Assembly (NCBI RefSeq): GCF_963675165.1
Contig: NC_087377.1
Coordinates: forward strand, 741,001-805,000
Reading direction: 5' to 3'
DNA: 64,000 nucleotides
Source: Halichondria panicea
Taxonomy: Eukaryota; Porifera; Demospongiae; Suberitida; Halichondriidae
Part shown: positions 11,688-22,991 of the stretch, in pieces
Layout of the letters: every line of letters begins with the position of its first letter
Numbering within the stretch: the first letter of the stretch is position 1
Notes under the pieces: model-generated
Database searches by the model: none
The model's input: the letters and a program-made list of their open reading frames with translations, nothing else
Told to the model about the DNA's origin: nothing
Position numbers and translations under genes: made by a program

Positions 11688-11949
11688 ATGGATGTGCTCT
11701 CAGAGTATTGGAGTGAATGCACCACATGGGCCAGAGGGTAAGGATAGTCAAACCATTAGACAAAATATGTTTCATTTTGTAGATTTGCCAGACACGCTCA
11801 CACACAAGATGGAGACGCCGGCTGGTGAGGAAAAGCGTTCACTTGTCCTTCCCTCTATGAGCTTCCATAAGGCTGGATATCTGGTGAATACTCCTCCAAA
11901 AGACCAGCAGCAATGGATCACAAGGCAAAGAGCATCGCAGCGAGTACAA
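11688..11949 (+). pseudogene. two exon-like segments of an unidentified gene, copy A
   Basis: A possible first exon (11,688-11,737) reads MDVLSEYWSECTTWARG up to a GTAAGG donor. A second segment (11,783-11,949) follows TTTTGTAG and ends at a GTGAGT donor, with text such as EEKRSLVLP, FHKAG and QQQWITRQRA. In copy B the splice phase joins the two in one frame. In copy A a short loss after 11,785 shifts the frame and reaches a stop. In copy B the first exon has a stop instead (29,881). I do not recognise the protein. The strong splice signals and similar peptide text in both copies suggest a real gene before duplication. Downstream candidates are 12,185-12,248 (GDTVEFVYNPLD) and 12,666-12,746. 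Confidence 0.35.
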
Positions 11950-12665
11950 GTGAGTGGCTATTCATGATCAAAAGTGGATCACCTAGTATAGTGTATAGGC
12001 TGCTTTAGATGACTGGCATTCAATATCTGCTAATAGATATCATTACTAGTGATCAAACTATACAGCCTCTGTGACAAATGCATCCATTGCTACACATTTG
12101 TTGACCCGTTACTTCATTGCGTACAGTGATGGAGAGAACGAGAGGGGCGGAGTCAGTGACAAGTTGCTATGACAACATATGATGGAGGAGTTACAAGGTG
12201 ACACTGTGGAGTTTGTGTACAACCCATTGGACGTCTTGGACTCCAGATAAAGGAACACAATTAAGAAATAGTGAGTACTGCCGCGTGCAGAGTGTGACTC
12301 TTTCCCCCACCAGAACTGTGATCTGAGCATGTCATGTGATAGGCCTTGTCTAGAGCTACAGAATGCATCTCTTAGTTTTGATATTGATTGCTTTTTAGTG
12401 AAGTTATGACCTCCTGAAAGTTGCTTAAATTATACATTTTATGGGGAAAGCGTTGTGTTAAATCAGGCCTAAGTTTGAGAGCCCTATAACTTGTGTCAGT
12501 CTCCAAGATAATGTGTGTATTTAGTAGTGCTACAAGACTGTACATACACTATCAATTATTGCAGCTCAAGTTGATTTGATTAAATAAAAATGTTTAAGAT
12601 AATAATTGTTATGGTGGAATTATCTACTAGTGAGTGAGTGGTCTGATTGTTCTCTCACTTGTTAG

Positions 12666-12746
12666 ATTCGTGAGGGTCAGTTGTTCACTCTGTTGGATGC
12701 TGATGATGATCCACCCATTGGACGTCAGAGAAAATACTAAGAAACA
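12666..12746 (+). pseudogene. exon-like segment before the minisatellite, copy A
   Basis: Starts after CTTGTTAG and ends at a GTGAGT donor. The peptide begins IREGQLFTLLDADDDPP. Copy C (47,815-47,893) keeps it fully open to RPKK. In copy A an internal deletion (CAGAGAAAATACTAAG) brings a stop, and copy B has a one-base A insertion. It lies 5' of the 40-bp array in all three copies, so the array may have grown inside an intron. Function unknown. Confidence 0.35.
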
Positions 12747-12900
12747 GTGAGTACTGCCGCGTGCAGAGTGTGACTCTTTCCCTGACCAAACTTTGATCTC
12801 TCTTTCCCTGACCAAACTTTGATCTGAGCATATTCATGTGATAGGCCTTATCTAACAGTGCTTGGAATAGTTATTCGCTGTACTCCCCCCTAATGTTTAC

Positions 12901-15900
12901 GTTCCCGTGGGTGGGTTCAATTCACTAGCAATAGTTTTGCGTTCCCGTGAGTGGGTTCAATTCACTAGCAATAGTTTTGCGTTCCCGTGGGTGGGTTCAA
13001 TTCACTAGCAATAGTTTTGCGTTCCCGTGGGTGGGTTCAATTCACTAGCAATAGTTTTGCGTTCCCGTGAGTGGGTTCAATTCACTAGCAATAGTTTGCG
13101 TTCCCGTGAGTGGGTTCAATTCACTAGCAATAGTTTTGCGTTCCCGTGAGTGGTCACTAGCAATAGTTTTGCGTTCCCGTGAGTGGGTTCAATTAATTCA
13201 CTAGCAATAGTTTTACGTTCCCGTGAGTGGGTTCAATTCACTAGCAATAGTTTTAAGTTGCCGTGAGTGCATGGGTTCACTTCACTAGCAATAGTTTTAC
13301 GTTCCCGTGAGTGGGTTCAATTCACTAGCAATAGTTTTACGTTCCCTTGAGTGGGTTTAATTCACTAGCAATAGTTTTGCGTTCCCTGAGTGGGTTCAAT
13401 TCACTAGCAATAGTTTTGCGTTCCCGTGAGTGGGTTCAATTCACTAGCAATAGTTTTGCGTTCCCGTGAGTGGGTTCAATTCACTAGCAATAGTTTTACG
13501 TTCCCGTGAGTGGGTTCAATTCTCTAGCAATAGTTTTACTTTCCCGTGAGTGGGTTCAATTCACTAGCAATAGTTTTACGTTCCCGTGAGTGGGTTCAAT
13601 TCACTAGCAATAGTTTTACGTTCCCGTGAGTGGGTTCAATTCACTAGCAATAGTTTTACGTTCCCGTGAGTGGGTTCAATTCACTAGCAATAGTTTTACG
13701 TTCCCGTGAGTGGGTTCAATTCACTAGCAATAGTTTTGCGTTCTTGTGAGTGGGTTCAATTCACTAGCAATAGTTTTGCGTTCCCGTGAGTGGGTTCAAT
13801 TCACTAGCAATAGTTTTACGTTCCCGTGAGTGGGTTCAATTCACTAGCAATAGTTTTAAGTTGCCGTGAGTGGGTTCAATTCACTAGCAATAGTTTTAAG
13901 TTGCCGTGAGTGCATGGGTTCATTTCACTAGCAATAGTTTTACGTTCCCGTGAGTGGGTTCAATTCACTAGCAATAGTTTTACGTTCCCTTGAGTGGGTT
14001 CAATTCACTAGCAATAGTTTTGCTTTCCCGTGAGTGGGTTCAATTCACTAGCAATAGTTTTGCGTTCCCGTGAGTGGGTTCAATTCACTAGCAATAGTTT
14101 TGCGTTCCCGTGAGTGGGTTCAATTCACTAGCAATAGTTTTACGTTCCCGTGAGTGGGTTCAATTCACTAGCAATAGTTTTACTTTCCTGTGAGTGGGTT
14201 CAATTCACTAGCAATAGTTTTACGTTCCCGTGAGTGGGTTCAATTCACTAGCAATAGTTTTGCGTTCTTGTGAGTGGGTTCAATTCACTAGCAATAGTTT
14301 TACGTTCCCGTGAGTGGGTTCAATTCACTAGCAATAGTTTTACGTTCCCTTGAGTGGGTTCAATTCACTAGCAATAGTTTTACGTTCCCGTGAGTGGGTT
14401 CAATTCACTAGTAATAGTTTTAAGTTGCCGTGAGTTGGTTCAATTCACTAGCAATAGTTTTAAGTTGCCGTGAGTGCATGGGTTCACTTCACCAGCAATA
14501 GTTTTACTTTCCCGTGAGTGGGTTCAATTCACTAGCAATAGTTTTACGTTCCCGTGAGTGGGTTCAATTCACTAGCAATAGTTTTACTTTCCTGTGAGTG
14601 GGTTCAATTCACTAGCAATAGTTTTACGTTCCCGTGAGTGGGTTCAATTCACTAGCAATAGTTTTGCGTTCTTGTGAGTGGGTTCAATTCACTAGCAATA
14701 GTTTTACGTTCCCGTGAGTGGGTTCAATTCACTAGCAATAGTTTTACGTTCCCTTGAGTGGGTTCAATTCACTAGCAATAGTTTTGCGTTCCCGTGAGTG
14801 GGTTGAATTCACTAGCAATAGTTTTGCGTTCCCGTGAGTGGGTTCAATTCACTAGCAATAGTTTTAAGTTGCCGTGAGTGGGTTCAATTCACTAGCAATA
14901 GTTTTACGTTCCCATGAGTGGGTTCAATTCACTAGCAATAGTTTTGCGTTCCCGTGAGTGGGTTCAATTCACTAGCAATAGTTTTGCGTTCCCGTGAGTG
15001 GGTTCAATTCACTAGCAATAGTTTTGCGTTCCCGTGAGTGGGTTCAATTCACTAGCAATAGTTTTACTTTCCCTTGAGTGGGTTCAATTCACTAGCAATA
15101 GTTTTACGTTCCCGTGAGTGGGTTCAATTCACTAGCAATAGTTTTACTTTCCCTTGAGTGGGTTCAATTCACTAGCAATAGTTTTAAGTTGCCGTGAGTG
15201 CATGGGTTCACTTCACTAGCAATAGTTTTACGTTCCCGTGAGTGGGTTCAATTCACTAGCAATAGTTTTACTTTCCCTTGAGTGGGTTCAATTCACTAGC
15301 AATAGTTTTACGTTCCCGTGAGTGGGTTCAATTCACTAGCAATAGTTTTACTTTCCCTTGAGTGGGTTCAATTTACTAGCAATAGTTTTAAGTTGCCGTG
15401 AGTGCATGGGTTCACTTCACTAGCAATAGTTTTACGTTCCCGTCAGTGGGTTCAATTCACTAGCAATAGTTTTACATTCCCTTGAGTGGGTTCAATTCAC
15501 TAGCAATAGTTTTGCGTTCCCGTGAGTGGGTTCAATTCACTAGCAATAGTTTTGCGTTCCCGTGAGTGGGTTCAATTCACTAGCAATAGTTTTACGTTCC
15601 CGTGAGTGGGTTCAATTCACTAGCAATAGTTTTAAGTTGCCGTGAGTGGGTTCAATTCACTAGCAATAGTTTTACGTTCCCATGAGTGGGTTCAATTCAC
15701 TAGCAATAGTTTTGCGTTCCCGTGAGTGGGTTCAATTCACTAGCAATAGTTTTACTTTCCCTTGAGTGGGTTCAATTCACTAGCAATAGTTTTAAGTTGC
15801 CGTGAGTGCATGGGTTCACTTCACTAGCAATAGTTTTACGTTCCCGTGAGTGGGTTCAATTCACTAGCAATAGTTTTACGTTCCCTTGAGTGGGTTCAAT

Positions 15901-18900
15901 TCACTAGCAATAGTTTTACGTTCCCGTGAGTGGGTTCAATTCACTAGTAATAGTTTTAAGTTGCCGTGAGTGGGTTCAATTCACTAGCAATAGTTTTAAG
16001 TTGCCGTGAGTGCATGGGTTCACTTCACCAGCAATAGTTTTACTTTCCCGTGAGTGGGTTCAATTCACTAGCAATAGTTTTATTTCCCGTGAGTGGGTTC
16101 AATTCACTAGCAATAGTTTTACTTTCCTGTGAGTGGGTTCAATTCACTAGCAATAGTTTTACGTTCCCGTGAGTGGGTTCAATTCACTAGCAATAGTTTT
16201 GCGTTCTTGTGAGTGGGTTCAATTCACTAGCAATAGTTTTACGTTCCCGTGAGTGGGTTCAATTCACTAGCAATAGTTTTACGTTCCCTTGAGTGGGTTC
16301 AATTCACTAGCAATAGTTTTGCGTTCCCGTGAGTGGGTTGAATTCACTAGCAATAGTTTTGCGTTCCCGTGAGTGGGTTCAATTCACTAGCAATAGTTTT
16401 ACGTTCCCTTGAGTGGGTTCAATTCACTAGCAATAGTTTTAAGTTGCCGTGAGTGGGTTCAATTCACTAGCAATAGTTTTACGTTCCCATGAGTGGGTTC
16501 AATTCACTAGCAATAGTTTTAAGTTGCCGTGAGTGGGTTCAATTCACTAGCAATAGTTTTACGTTCCCATGAGTGGGTTCAATTCACTAGCAATAGTTTT
16601 AAGTTGCCGTGAGTGCATGGGTTCACTTCACCAGCAATAGTTTTACTTTCCCGTGAGTGGGTTCAATTCACTAGCAATAGTTTTACGTTCCCGTGAGTGG
16701 GTTCAATTCACTAGCAATAGTTTTACTTTCCTGTGAGTGGGTTCAATTCACTAGCAATAGTTTTACGTTCCCGTGAGTGGGTTCAATTCACTAGCAATAG
16801 TTTTGCGTTCTTGTGAGTGGGTTCAATTCACTAGCAATAGTTTTACGTTCCCGTGAGTGGGTTCAATTCACTAGCAATAGTTTTACGTTCCCTTGAGTGG
16901 GTTCAATTCACTAGCAATAGTTTTGCGTTCCCGTGAGTGGGTTGAATTCACTAGCAATAGTTTTGCGTTCCCGTGAGTGGGTTCAATTCACTAGCAATAG
17001 TTTTACGTTCCCTTGAGTGGGTTCAATTCACTAGCAATAGTTTTAAGTTGCCGTGAGTGGGTTCAATTCACTAGCAATAGTTTTACGTTCCCATGAGTGG
17101 GTTCAATTCACTAGCAATAGTTTTACGTTCCCGTGAGTGGGTTCAATTCACTAGCAATAGTTTTACGTTCCCTTGAGTGGGTTCAATTCACTAGCAATAG
17201 TTTTAAGTTGCCGTGAGTGGGTTCAATTCACTAGCAATAGTTTTACGTTCCCATGAGTGGGTTCAATTCACTAGCAATAGTTTTGCGTTCCCGTGAGTGG
17301 GTTCAATTCACTAGCAATAGTTTTACGTTCCCGTGAGTGGGTTCAATTCACTAGCAATAGTTTTACTTTCCCGTGAGTGGGTTCAATTCACTAGCAATAG
17401 TTTTGCGTTCTTGTGAGTGGGTTCAATTCACTAGCAATAGTTTTACGTTCCCGTGAGTGGGTTGAATTCACTAGCAATAGTTTTGCGTTCCCGTGAGTGG
17501 GTTCAATTCACTAGCAATAGTTTTAAGTTGCCGTGAGTGGGTTCAATTCACTAGCAATAGTTTTACGTTCCCATGAGTGGGTTCAATTCACTAGCAATAG
17601 TTTTGCGTTCCCGTGAGTGGGTTCAATTCACTAGCAATAGTTTTGCGTTCCCGTGAGTGGGTTCAATTCACTAGCAATAGTTTTACGTTCCCGTGAGTGG
17701 GTTCAATTCACTAGCAATAGTTTTACTTTCCCTTGAGTGGGTTCAATTCACTAGCAATAGTTTTAAGTTGCCGTGAGTGCATGGGTTCAATTCACTAGCA
17801 ATAGTTTTACGTTCCCGTGAGTGGGTTCAATTCACTAGCAATAGTTTTACTTTCCCTTGAGTGGGTTCAATTCACTAGCAATAGTTTTACGTTCCCGTGA
17901 GTGGGTTCAATTCACTAGCAATAGTTTTACTTTCCCTTGAGTGGGTTCAATTTACTAGCAATAGTTTTAAGTTGCCGTGAGTGCATGGGTTCACTTCACT
18001 AGCAATAGTTTTACGTTCCCGTCAGTGGGTTCAATTCACTAGCAATAGTTTTACGTTCCCTTGAGTGGGTTCAATTCACTAGCAATAGTTTTGCGTTCCC
18101 GTGAGTGGGTTCAATTCACTAGCAATAGTTTTGCGTTCCCGTGAGTGGGTTCAATTCACTAGCAATAGTTTTGCGTTCCCGTGAGTGGGTTCAATTCACT
18201 AGCAATAGTTTTACGTTCCCGTGAGTGGGTTCAATTCACTAGCAATAGTTTTAAGTTGCCGTGAGTGGGTTCAATTCACTAGCAATAGTTTTTCGTTCCC
18301 ATGAGTGGGTTCAATTCACTAGCAATAGTTTTGCGTTCCCGTGAGTGGGTTCAATTCACTAGCAATAGTTTTACTTTCCCTTGAGTGGGTTCAATTCACT
18401 AGCAATAGTTTTAAGTTGCCGTGAGTGCATGGGTTCACTTCACTAGCAATAGTTTTACGTTCCCGTGAGTGGGTTCAATTCACTAGCAATAGTTTTACGT
18501 TCCCTTGAGTGGGTTCAATTCACTAGCAATAGTTTTACGTTCCCGTGAGTGGGTTCAATTCACTAGTAATAGTTTTAAGTTGCCGTGAGTGGGTTCAATT
18601 CACTAGCAATAGTTTTAAGTTGCCGTGAGTGCATGGGTTCACTTCACCAGCAATAGTTTTACTTTCCCGTGAGTGGGTTCAATTCACTAGCAATAGTTTT
18701 ACGTTCCCGTGAGTGGGTTCAATTCACTAGCAATAGTTTTACTTTCCTGTGAGTGGGTTCAATTCACTAGCAATAGTTTTACGTTCCCGTGAGTGGGTTC
18801 AATTCACTAGCAATAGTTTTGCGTTCTTGTGAGTGGGTTCAATTCACTAGCAATAGTTTTACGTTCCCGTGAGTGGGTTCAATTCACTAGCAATAGTTTT

Positions 18901-21728
18901 ACGTTCCCTTGAGTGGGTTCAATTCACTAGCAATAGTTTTGCGTTCCCGTGAGTGGGTTGAATTCACTAGCAATAGTTTTGCGTTCCCGTGAGTGGGTTC
19001 AATTCACTAGCAATAGTTTTAAGTTGCCGTGAGTGGGTTCAATTCACTAGCAATAGTTTTACGTTCCCATGAGTGGGTTCAATTCACTAGCAATAGTTTT
19101 GCGTTCCAGTGAGTGGGTTCAATTCACTAGCAATAGTTTTGCGTTCCCGTGAGTGGGTTCAATTCACTAGCAATAGTTTTACGTTCCCTTGAGTGGGTTC
19201 AATTCACTAGCAATAGTTTTAAGTTGCCGTGAGTGCATGGGTTCACTTCACTACCAATAGTTTTGCGTTCCCGTGAGTGGGTTCAATTCACTAGCAATAG
19301 TTTTACTTTCCCTTGAGTGGGCTCAATTCACTACCAATAGTTTTACTTTCCCTTGAGTGGGTTCAATTCACTAGCAATAGTTTTAAGTTGCCGTGAGTGC
19401 ATGGGTTCACTTCACTAGCAATAGTTTTACGTTCCCGTGAGTGGGTTCAATTCACTAGCAATAGTTTTACTTTCCCTTGAGTGGGTTCAATTCACTAGCA
19501 ATAGTTTTACGTTCCCGTGAGTGGGTTCAATTCACTAGCAATAGTTTTACGTTCCCGTGAGTGGGTTCAATTCACTAGCAATAGTTTTACTTTCCCTTTA
19601 GTGGGTTCAATTCACTAGCAATAGTTTTAAGTTGCCGTGAGTGGGTTCAATTCACTAGCAATAGTTTTACGTTCCCTTGAGTGGGTTCAATTCACTAGCA
19701 ATAGTTTTGCGTTCCCTGAGTGGGTTGAATTCACTAGCAATAGTTTTGCGTTCCCGTGAGTGGGTTCAATTCACTAGCAATAGTTTTGCGTTCCCGTGAG
19801 TGGGTTCAATTCACTAGCAATAGTTTTACGTTCCCGTGAGTGGGTTCAATTCTCTAGCAATAGTTTTACTTTCCCGTGAGTGGGTTCAATTCACTAGCAA
19901 TAGTTTACGTTCCCGTGAGTGGGTTCAATTAACTAGCAATAGTTTTACGTTCCCGTGAGTGGGTTCAATTCACTAGCAATAGTTTTACTTTCCTGTGAGT
20001 GGGTTCAATTCACTAGCAATAGTTTTACGTTCCCGTGAGTAGGTTCAATTCACTAGCAATAGTTTTGCGTTCTTGTGAGTGGGTTCAATTCACTAGCAAT
20101 AGTTTTGCGTTCCCGTGAGTGGGTTCAATTCACTAGCAATAGTTTTACGTTCCCGTGAGTGGGTTCAATTCACTAGCAATAGTTTTAAGTTGCCGTGAGT
20201 GGGTTCAATTCACTAGCAATAGTTTTAAGTTGCCGTGAGTGCATGGGTTCACTTCACTAGCAATAGTTTTACGTTCCCGTGAGTGGGTTCAATTCACTAG
20301 CAATAGTTTTACGTTCCCTTGAGTGGGTTCAATTCACTAGCAATAGTTTTACTTTCCTGTGAGTGGGTTCAATTCACTAGCAATAGTTTTACGTTCCCGT
20401 GAGTGGGTTCAATTCACTAGCAATAGTTTTAAGTTGCCGTGAGTGCATGGGTTCACTTCACTAGCAATAGTTTTACGTTCCCGTGAGTGGGTTCAATTCA
20501 CTAGCAATAGTTTTACGTTCCCTTGAGTGGGTTCAATTCACTAGCAATAGTTTTGCGTTCCCGTAAGTGGGTTCAAGTCACTATAGCAATAGTTTTGCGT
20601 TCCCGTGAGTGGGTTCAATTCACTAGCAATAGTTTTACGTTCCCGTGAGTGGGTTCAATTCACTAGCAATAATTTTACGTTCCCGTGAGTGCATGGGTTC
20701 AATTCACTAGCAATAGTTTTACGTTCCCGTGAGTGGGTTCAATTCACTAGCAATAGTTTTACTTTCCCTTGAGTGGGTTCAATTCACTAGCAATAGTTTT
20801 ACGTTCCCGTGAGTGGGTTCAATTCACTAGCAATAGTTTTACGTTCCCGTGAGTGGGTTCAATTCACTAGCAATAGTTTTACGTTCCCGTGAGTGGGTTC
20901 AATTCACTAGCAATAGTTTTACGTTCCCTTGAGTGGGTTCACTTCACTAGCAATAGTTTTGCGTTCCCTGAGTGGGTTCAATTCACTAGCAATAGTTTTG
21001 CGTTCCCGTGAGTGGGTTCAATTCACTAGCAATACTTTTGCGTTCCCGTGAGTGGGTTTAATTCACTAGCAATAGTTTTACGTTCCCGTGAGTGGGTTCA
21101 ATTCACTAGCAATAGTTTTACTTTCCCGTGAGTGGGTTCAATTCACTAGCAATAGTTTTACGTTCCCGTGAGTGGGTTCAATTCACTAGCAATAGTTTTA
21201 CTTTCCTATGAGTGGGTTCAATTCACTAGCAATAGTTTTACGTTCCCGTGAGTGGGTTCAATTCACTAGCAATAGTTTTGCGTTCTTGTGAGTGGGTTCA
21301 ATTCACTAGCAATAGTTTTGCGTTCCCGTGAGTGGGTTCAATTCACTAGCAATAGTTTTAAGTTGCCGTGAGTGGGTTCAATTCACTAGCAATAGTTTTA
21401 AGTTGCCGTGAGTGCATGGGTTCACTTCACTAGCAATAGTTTTACGTTCCCTTGAGTGGGTTCAATTCACTAGCAATAGTTTTGCGTTCCCGTGAGTGGG
21501 TTCAAGTCACTAGCAATAGTTTTGCGTTCCCGTGAGTGGGTTCAATTCACTAGCAATAGTTTTACGTTCCCGTGAGTGGGTTCAATTCACTAGCAATAAT
21601 TTTACGTTCCCGTGAGTGCATGGGTTCAATTCACTAGCAATAGTTTTACGTTCCCGTGAGTGGGTTCAATTCACTAGCAATAGTTTTGCGTTCCCGTGAG
21701 TGGGTTCAATTCACTGACAATAGTTTTG
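12901..21728. repeat. 40-bp minisatellite array, copy A (about 220 units)
   Basis: About 8.8 kb of near-perfect tandem repeats. The consensus unit begins GTTCCCGTGAGTGGGTTCAA and continues TTCACTAGCAATAGTTTTRC, where R varies. Common variants are GTTCCCTTGAG, CTTTCCC, GTTGCC and GTTCTTG starts, and a 44-bp form with GAGTGCATGGGTTCACTTC. The 7-base-shorter form (GAGTGGTCACTAGC) occurs once, at 13,151. The 44-bp form with CACCAGC recurs at 14,491, 16,027, 16,630 and 18,646, showing higher-order blocks. The left flank (ATTCGCTGTACTCCCCCCTA, from about 12,879) and the right flank (from 21,733) are pieces of the 53-bp unit. There are no unique spacers, so this is not a CRISPR array. Confidence 0.97.
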
Positions 21729-21732
21729 GTTT

Positions 21733-21852
21733 TTGCGCTGTACTCCCCCCTTGCATGTGTGACTGTTTTTTGTAGTTTGTGCTTTTTGCGCTGTGCTCCT
21801 CCCTTGCAGGTGTGACTGTGTTTTGTAGTTTGTGCTTTTTGCGCTGTACTCC
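21733..21852. repeat. 53-bp satellite units at the right edge of array A
   Basis: A little more than two units of the GCATGTGTGACTGT...TTTTTGCGCTGTACTCCCCC repeat, followed by a short CA tract. The same 53-bp unit forms a 7.5-copy array at 49,449-49,843. Confidence 0.85.
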
Positions 21853-21878
21853 CCACACTCACACACACACACACACAG

Positions 21879-21928
21879 TGAAGGAGCCTCCATCACAACG
21901 CCAGCGATATTTCCATAGTCATGATGAG
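21879..21928 (+). other. possible exon after the minisatellite, copy A
   Basis: A 50-base segment after a CA tract ending ACACAG and before GTACGC. It is identical in copies B (about 43,171-43,220) and C (about 50,573-50,622). One frame reads KEPPSQRQRYFHSHDE. The phase of the segment at 12,666-12,746 would instead give a short tail and a stop, so its use as an exon is doubtful. The identity of all three copies could simply reflect recent duplication. Confidence 0.25.
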
Positions 21929-22363
21929 GTACGCTAGGGGGTGTGGTCTCAGCTTGTGTGTGGGTGTGTGTGTAACTGTACATTATGCTGCATGTGAAAT
22001 TGTCGTGTACTATAATTATATAAATACGACCACTTTCCCTCATCCCCCATTTCTCTGTAGACACGCTGTTTCTTATAATCATGGACACTGATGGGATAAG
22101 TTGAAGACATTGTCAAGAAAGTAAACACAAGCAAGCCTGTTACCAAGGAAACATGACAACATTGATCTCATCATTGACAATGTTTAGCGTATGCAGTCAT
22201 AAAAATTTATTGTTGTATTTTTTAATTTCTACTGCTAAAAATTAATTATGACCAAGAGTGCATGCGCTCTTGTTATGACATAATAATAATTATTACAATA
22301 AAAGTGGTAAAGATCATTAACTATATAAGTAAGTAAGAATTATGTGTATTTTATAAACCTTAC

Positions 22364-22438
22364 AGTCCCCATGAGAACCCGTGTCCTCTCACGAGATCTG
22401 ATCTACTAGCCACACCCTTAACCACTAGGCCACACCCA
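22364..22438 (-). repeat. tRNA-derived SINE-like sequence, copy A
   Basis: The minus strand reads GTGGCCTAGTGGTTAAGG, a good RNA polymerase III A-box, then about 45 bases later CACGGGTTCTCATGGG, a degraded B-box. Order and spacing fit a tRNA head. No full cloverleaf or intact acceptor stem was found, so it is more likely a SINE head or tRNA relic than a working tRNA gene. Same position in copies B and C. Confidence 0.55.
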
Positions 22439-22713
22439 TTCTTCACCAATCTGTGTATTATCAGGAGGTCATAAATAAGTTTAATTTTGATGACGGCTCT
22501 CTTCTGATGCTACACAGTTACAATACATTTATCATTGATAACATAGCTGGCATGTGCAATTGTGTGGACAGACATTGACTCAACAAAGCATTCACATCAG
22601 GTATAATTATGGTGGATAGAGTGCTAGTAGTCACCACACAAACACTTATAATTGATAAAATAATTAAAAAATAAATGCAATCAGTCACAGTTTATAATGG
22701 CTAGAGGATATTG

Positions 22714-22899
22714 TCAGGCTAGAGTCACTTGCAATCTTCCCTTGAGATCCTCAGCAATGTCAGCTCTACTGATAACGGGAGACTCTAGAGCTGTCAACAA
22801 GTCCTCCAGTTGTGGACCACCTTGCAACCACTCTACGAGCATGTGTGTGAAACACTTGGTGACACTGTTGGGCCTTCTGGCATTCTCCTCAGCTATCAC
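22714..22899 (-). CDS. terminal death-domain exon, copy A
   Basis: After a TGCACTGCAG acceptor the minus strand reads VIAEENARRPNSVTK, then CFTHMLVEWLQGG and a C-terminal stretch ending in IAEDLKGRL, Q and a few residues before TGA at 22,714. The pattern of ML..WL followed by L..AL and IA..L is the second half (helices 4-6) of a death domain, an intracellular adaptor fold used in apoptotic and immune signalling. The N-terminal half of the domain should lie in exons at higher coordinates but none is seen before the copies diverge. Copy C is also open; copy B has two insertions. It may be the last exon of a gene whose front was lost, or an orphan duplicated exon. Confidence 0.6.
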   Translation of the reverse strand: MIAEENARRPNSVTKCFTHMLVEWLQGGPQLEDLLTALESPVISRADIAEDLKGRLQVTLA

Positions 22900-22991
22900 C
22901 TGCAGTGTACATTGTTATTATAATGACATCATTCTGCACTATCCAAGTTCTACGGTATATCAGCTGAAATTATGAATCATGTCAAGTTAAT

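Larger units (their letters stand above)
6931..22991. repeat. segmental duplication, copy A
   Basis: From CAATAGGTGTCAGCTGCAGC at 6,931 to GTCAAGTTAAT near 22,991 this block is collinear with copy B (25,053-44,307), and its right part is collinear with copy C (47,698-51,837). Shared items in order are: the 97-bp repeat unit, piggyBac gene, kinase fragment, GT-rich tract, exon-like pieces, 40-bp minisatellite, 53-bp unit remnants, tRNA-like sequence and death-domain exon. The main differences from B are about 950 bases after the piggyBac gene (9,690-10,630 against 28,140-29,030), which are unrelated, and array length. Confidence 0.85.

Noticed and set aside
12185-12248. Cold-shock domain (GDTVEF text)
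   Set aside because: One short motif in a single frame with stops on either side in both copies is not enough.
12901-21728. CRISPR array, because of regular short repeats
   Set aside because: The 40-bp units abut without unique spacers, there are no cas genes, and the setting is an animal genome. It is a minisatellite.
21674-22088. Minus-strand frames at the right edge of the arrays (also 43,003-43,443 and 50,409-50,846)
   Set aside because: They run through 53-bp satellite units and a CA tract; similarity among the three simply follows the duplication.
22364-22438. Functional tRNA gene
   Set aside because: The A-box is good but the B-box is degraded and no full cloverleaf or terminator could be built; a SINE or tRNA relic fits better.
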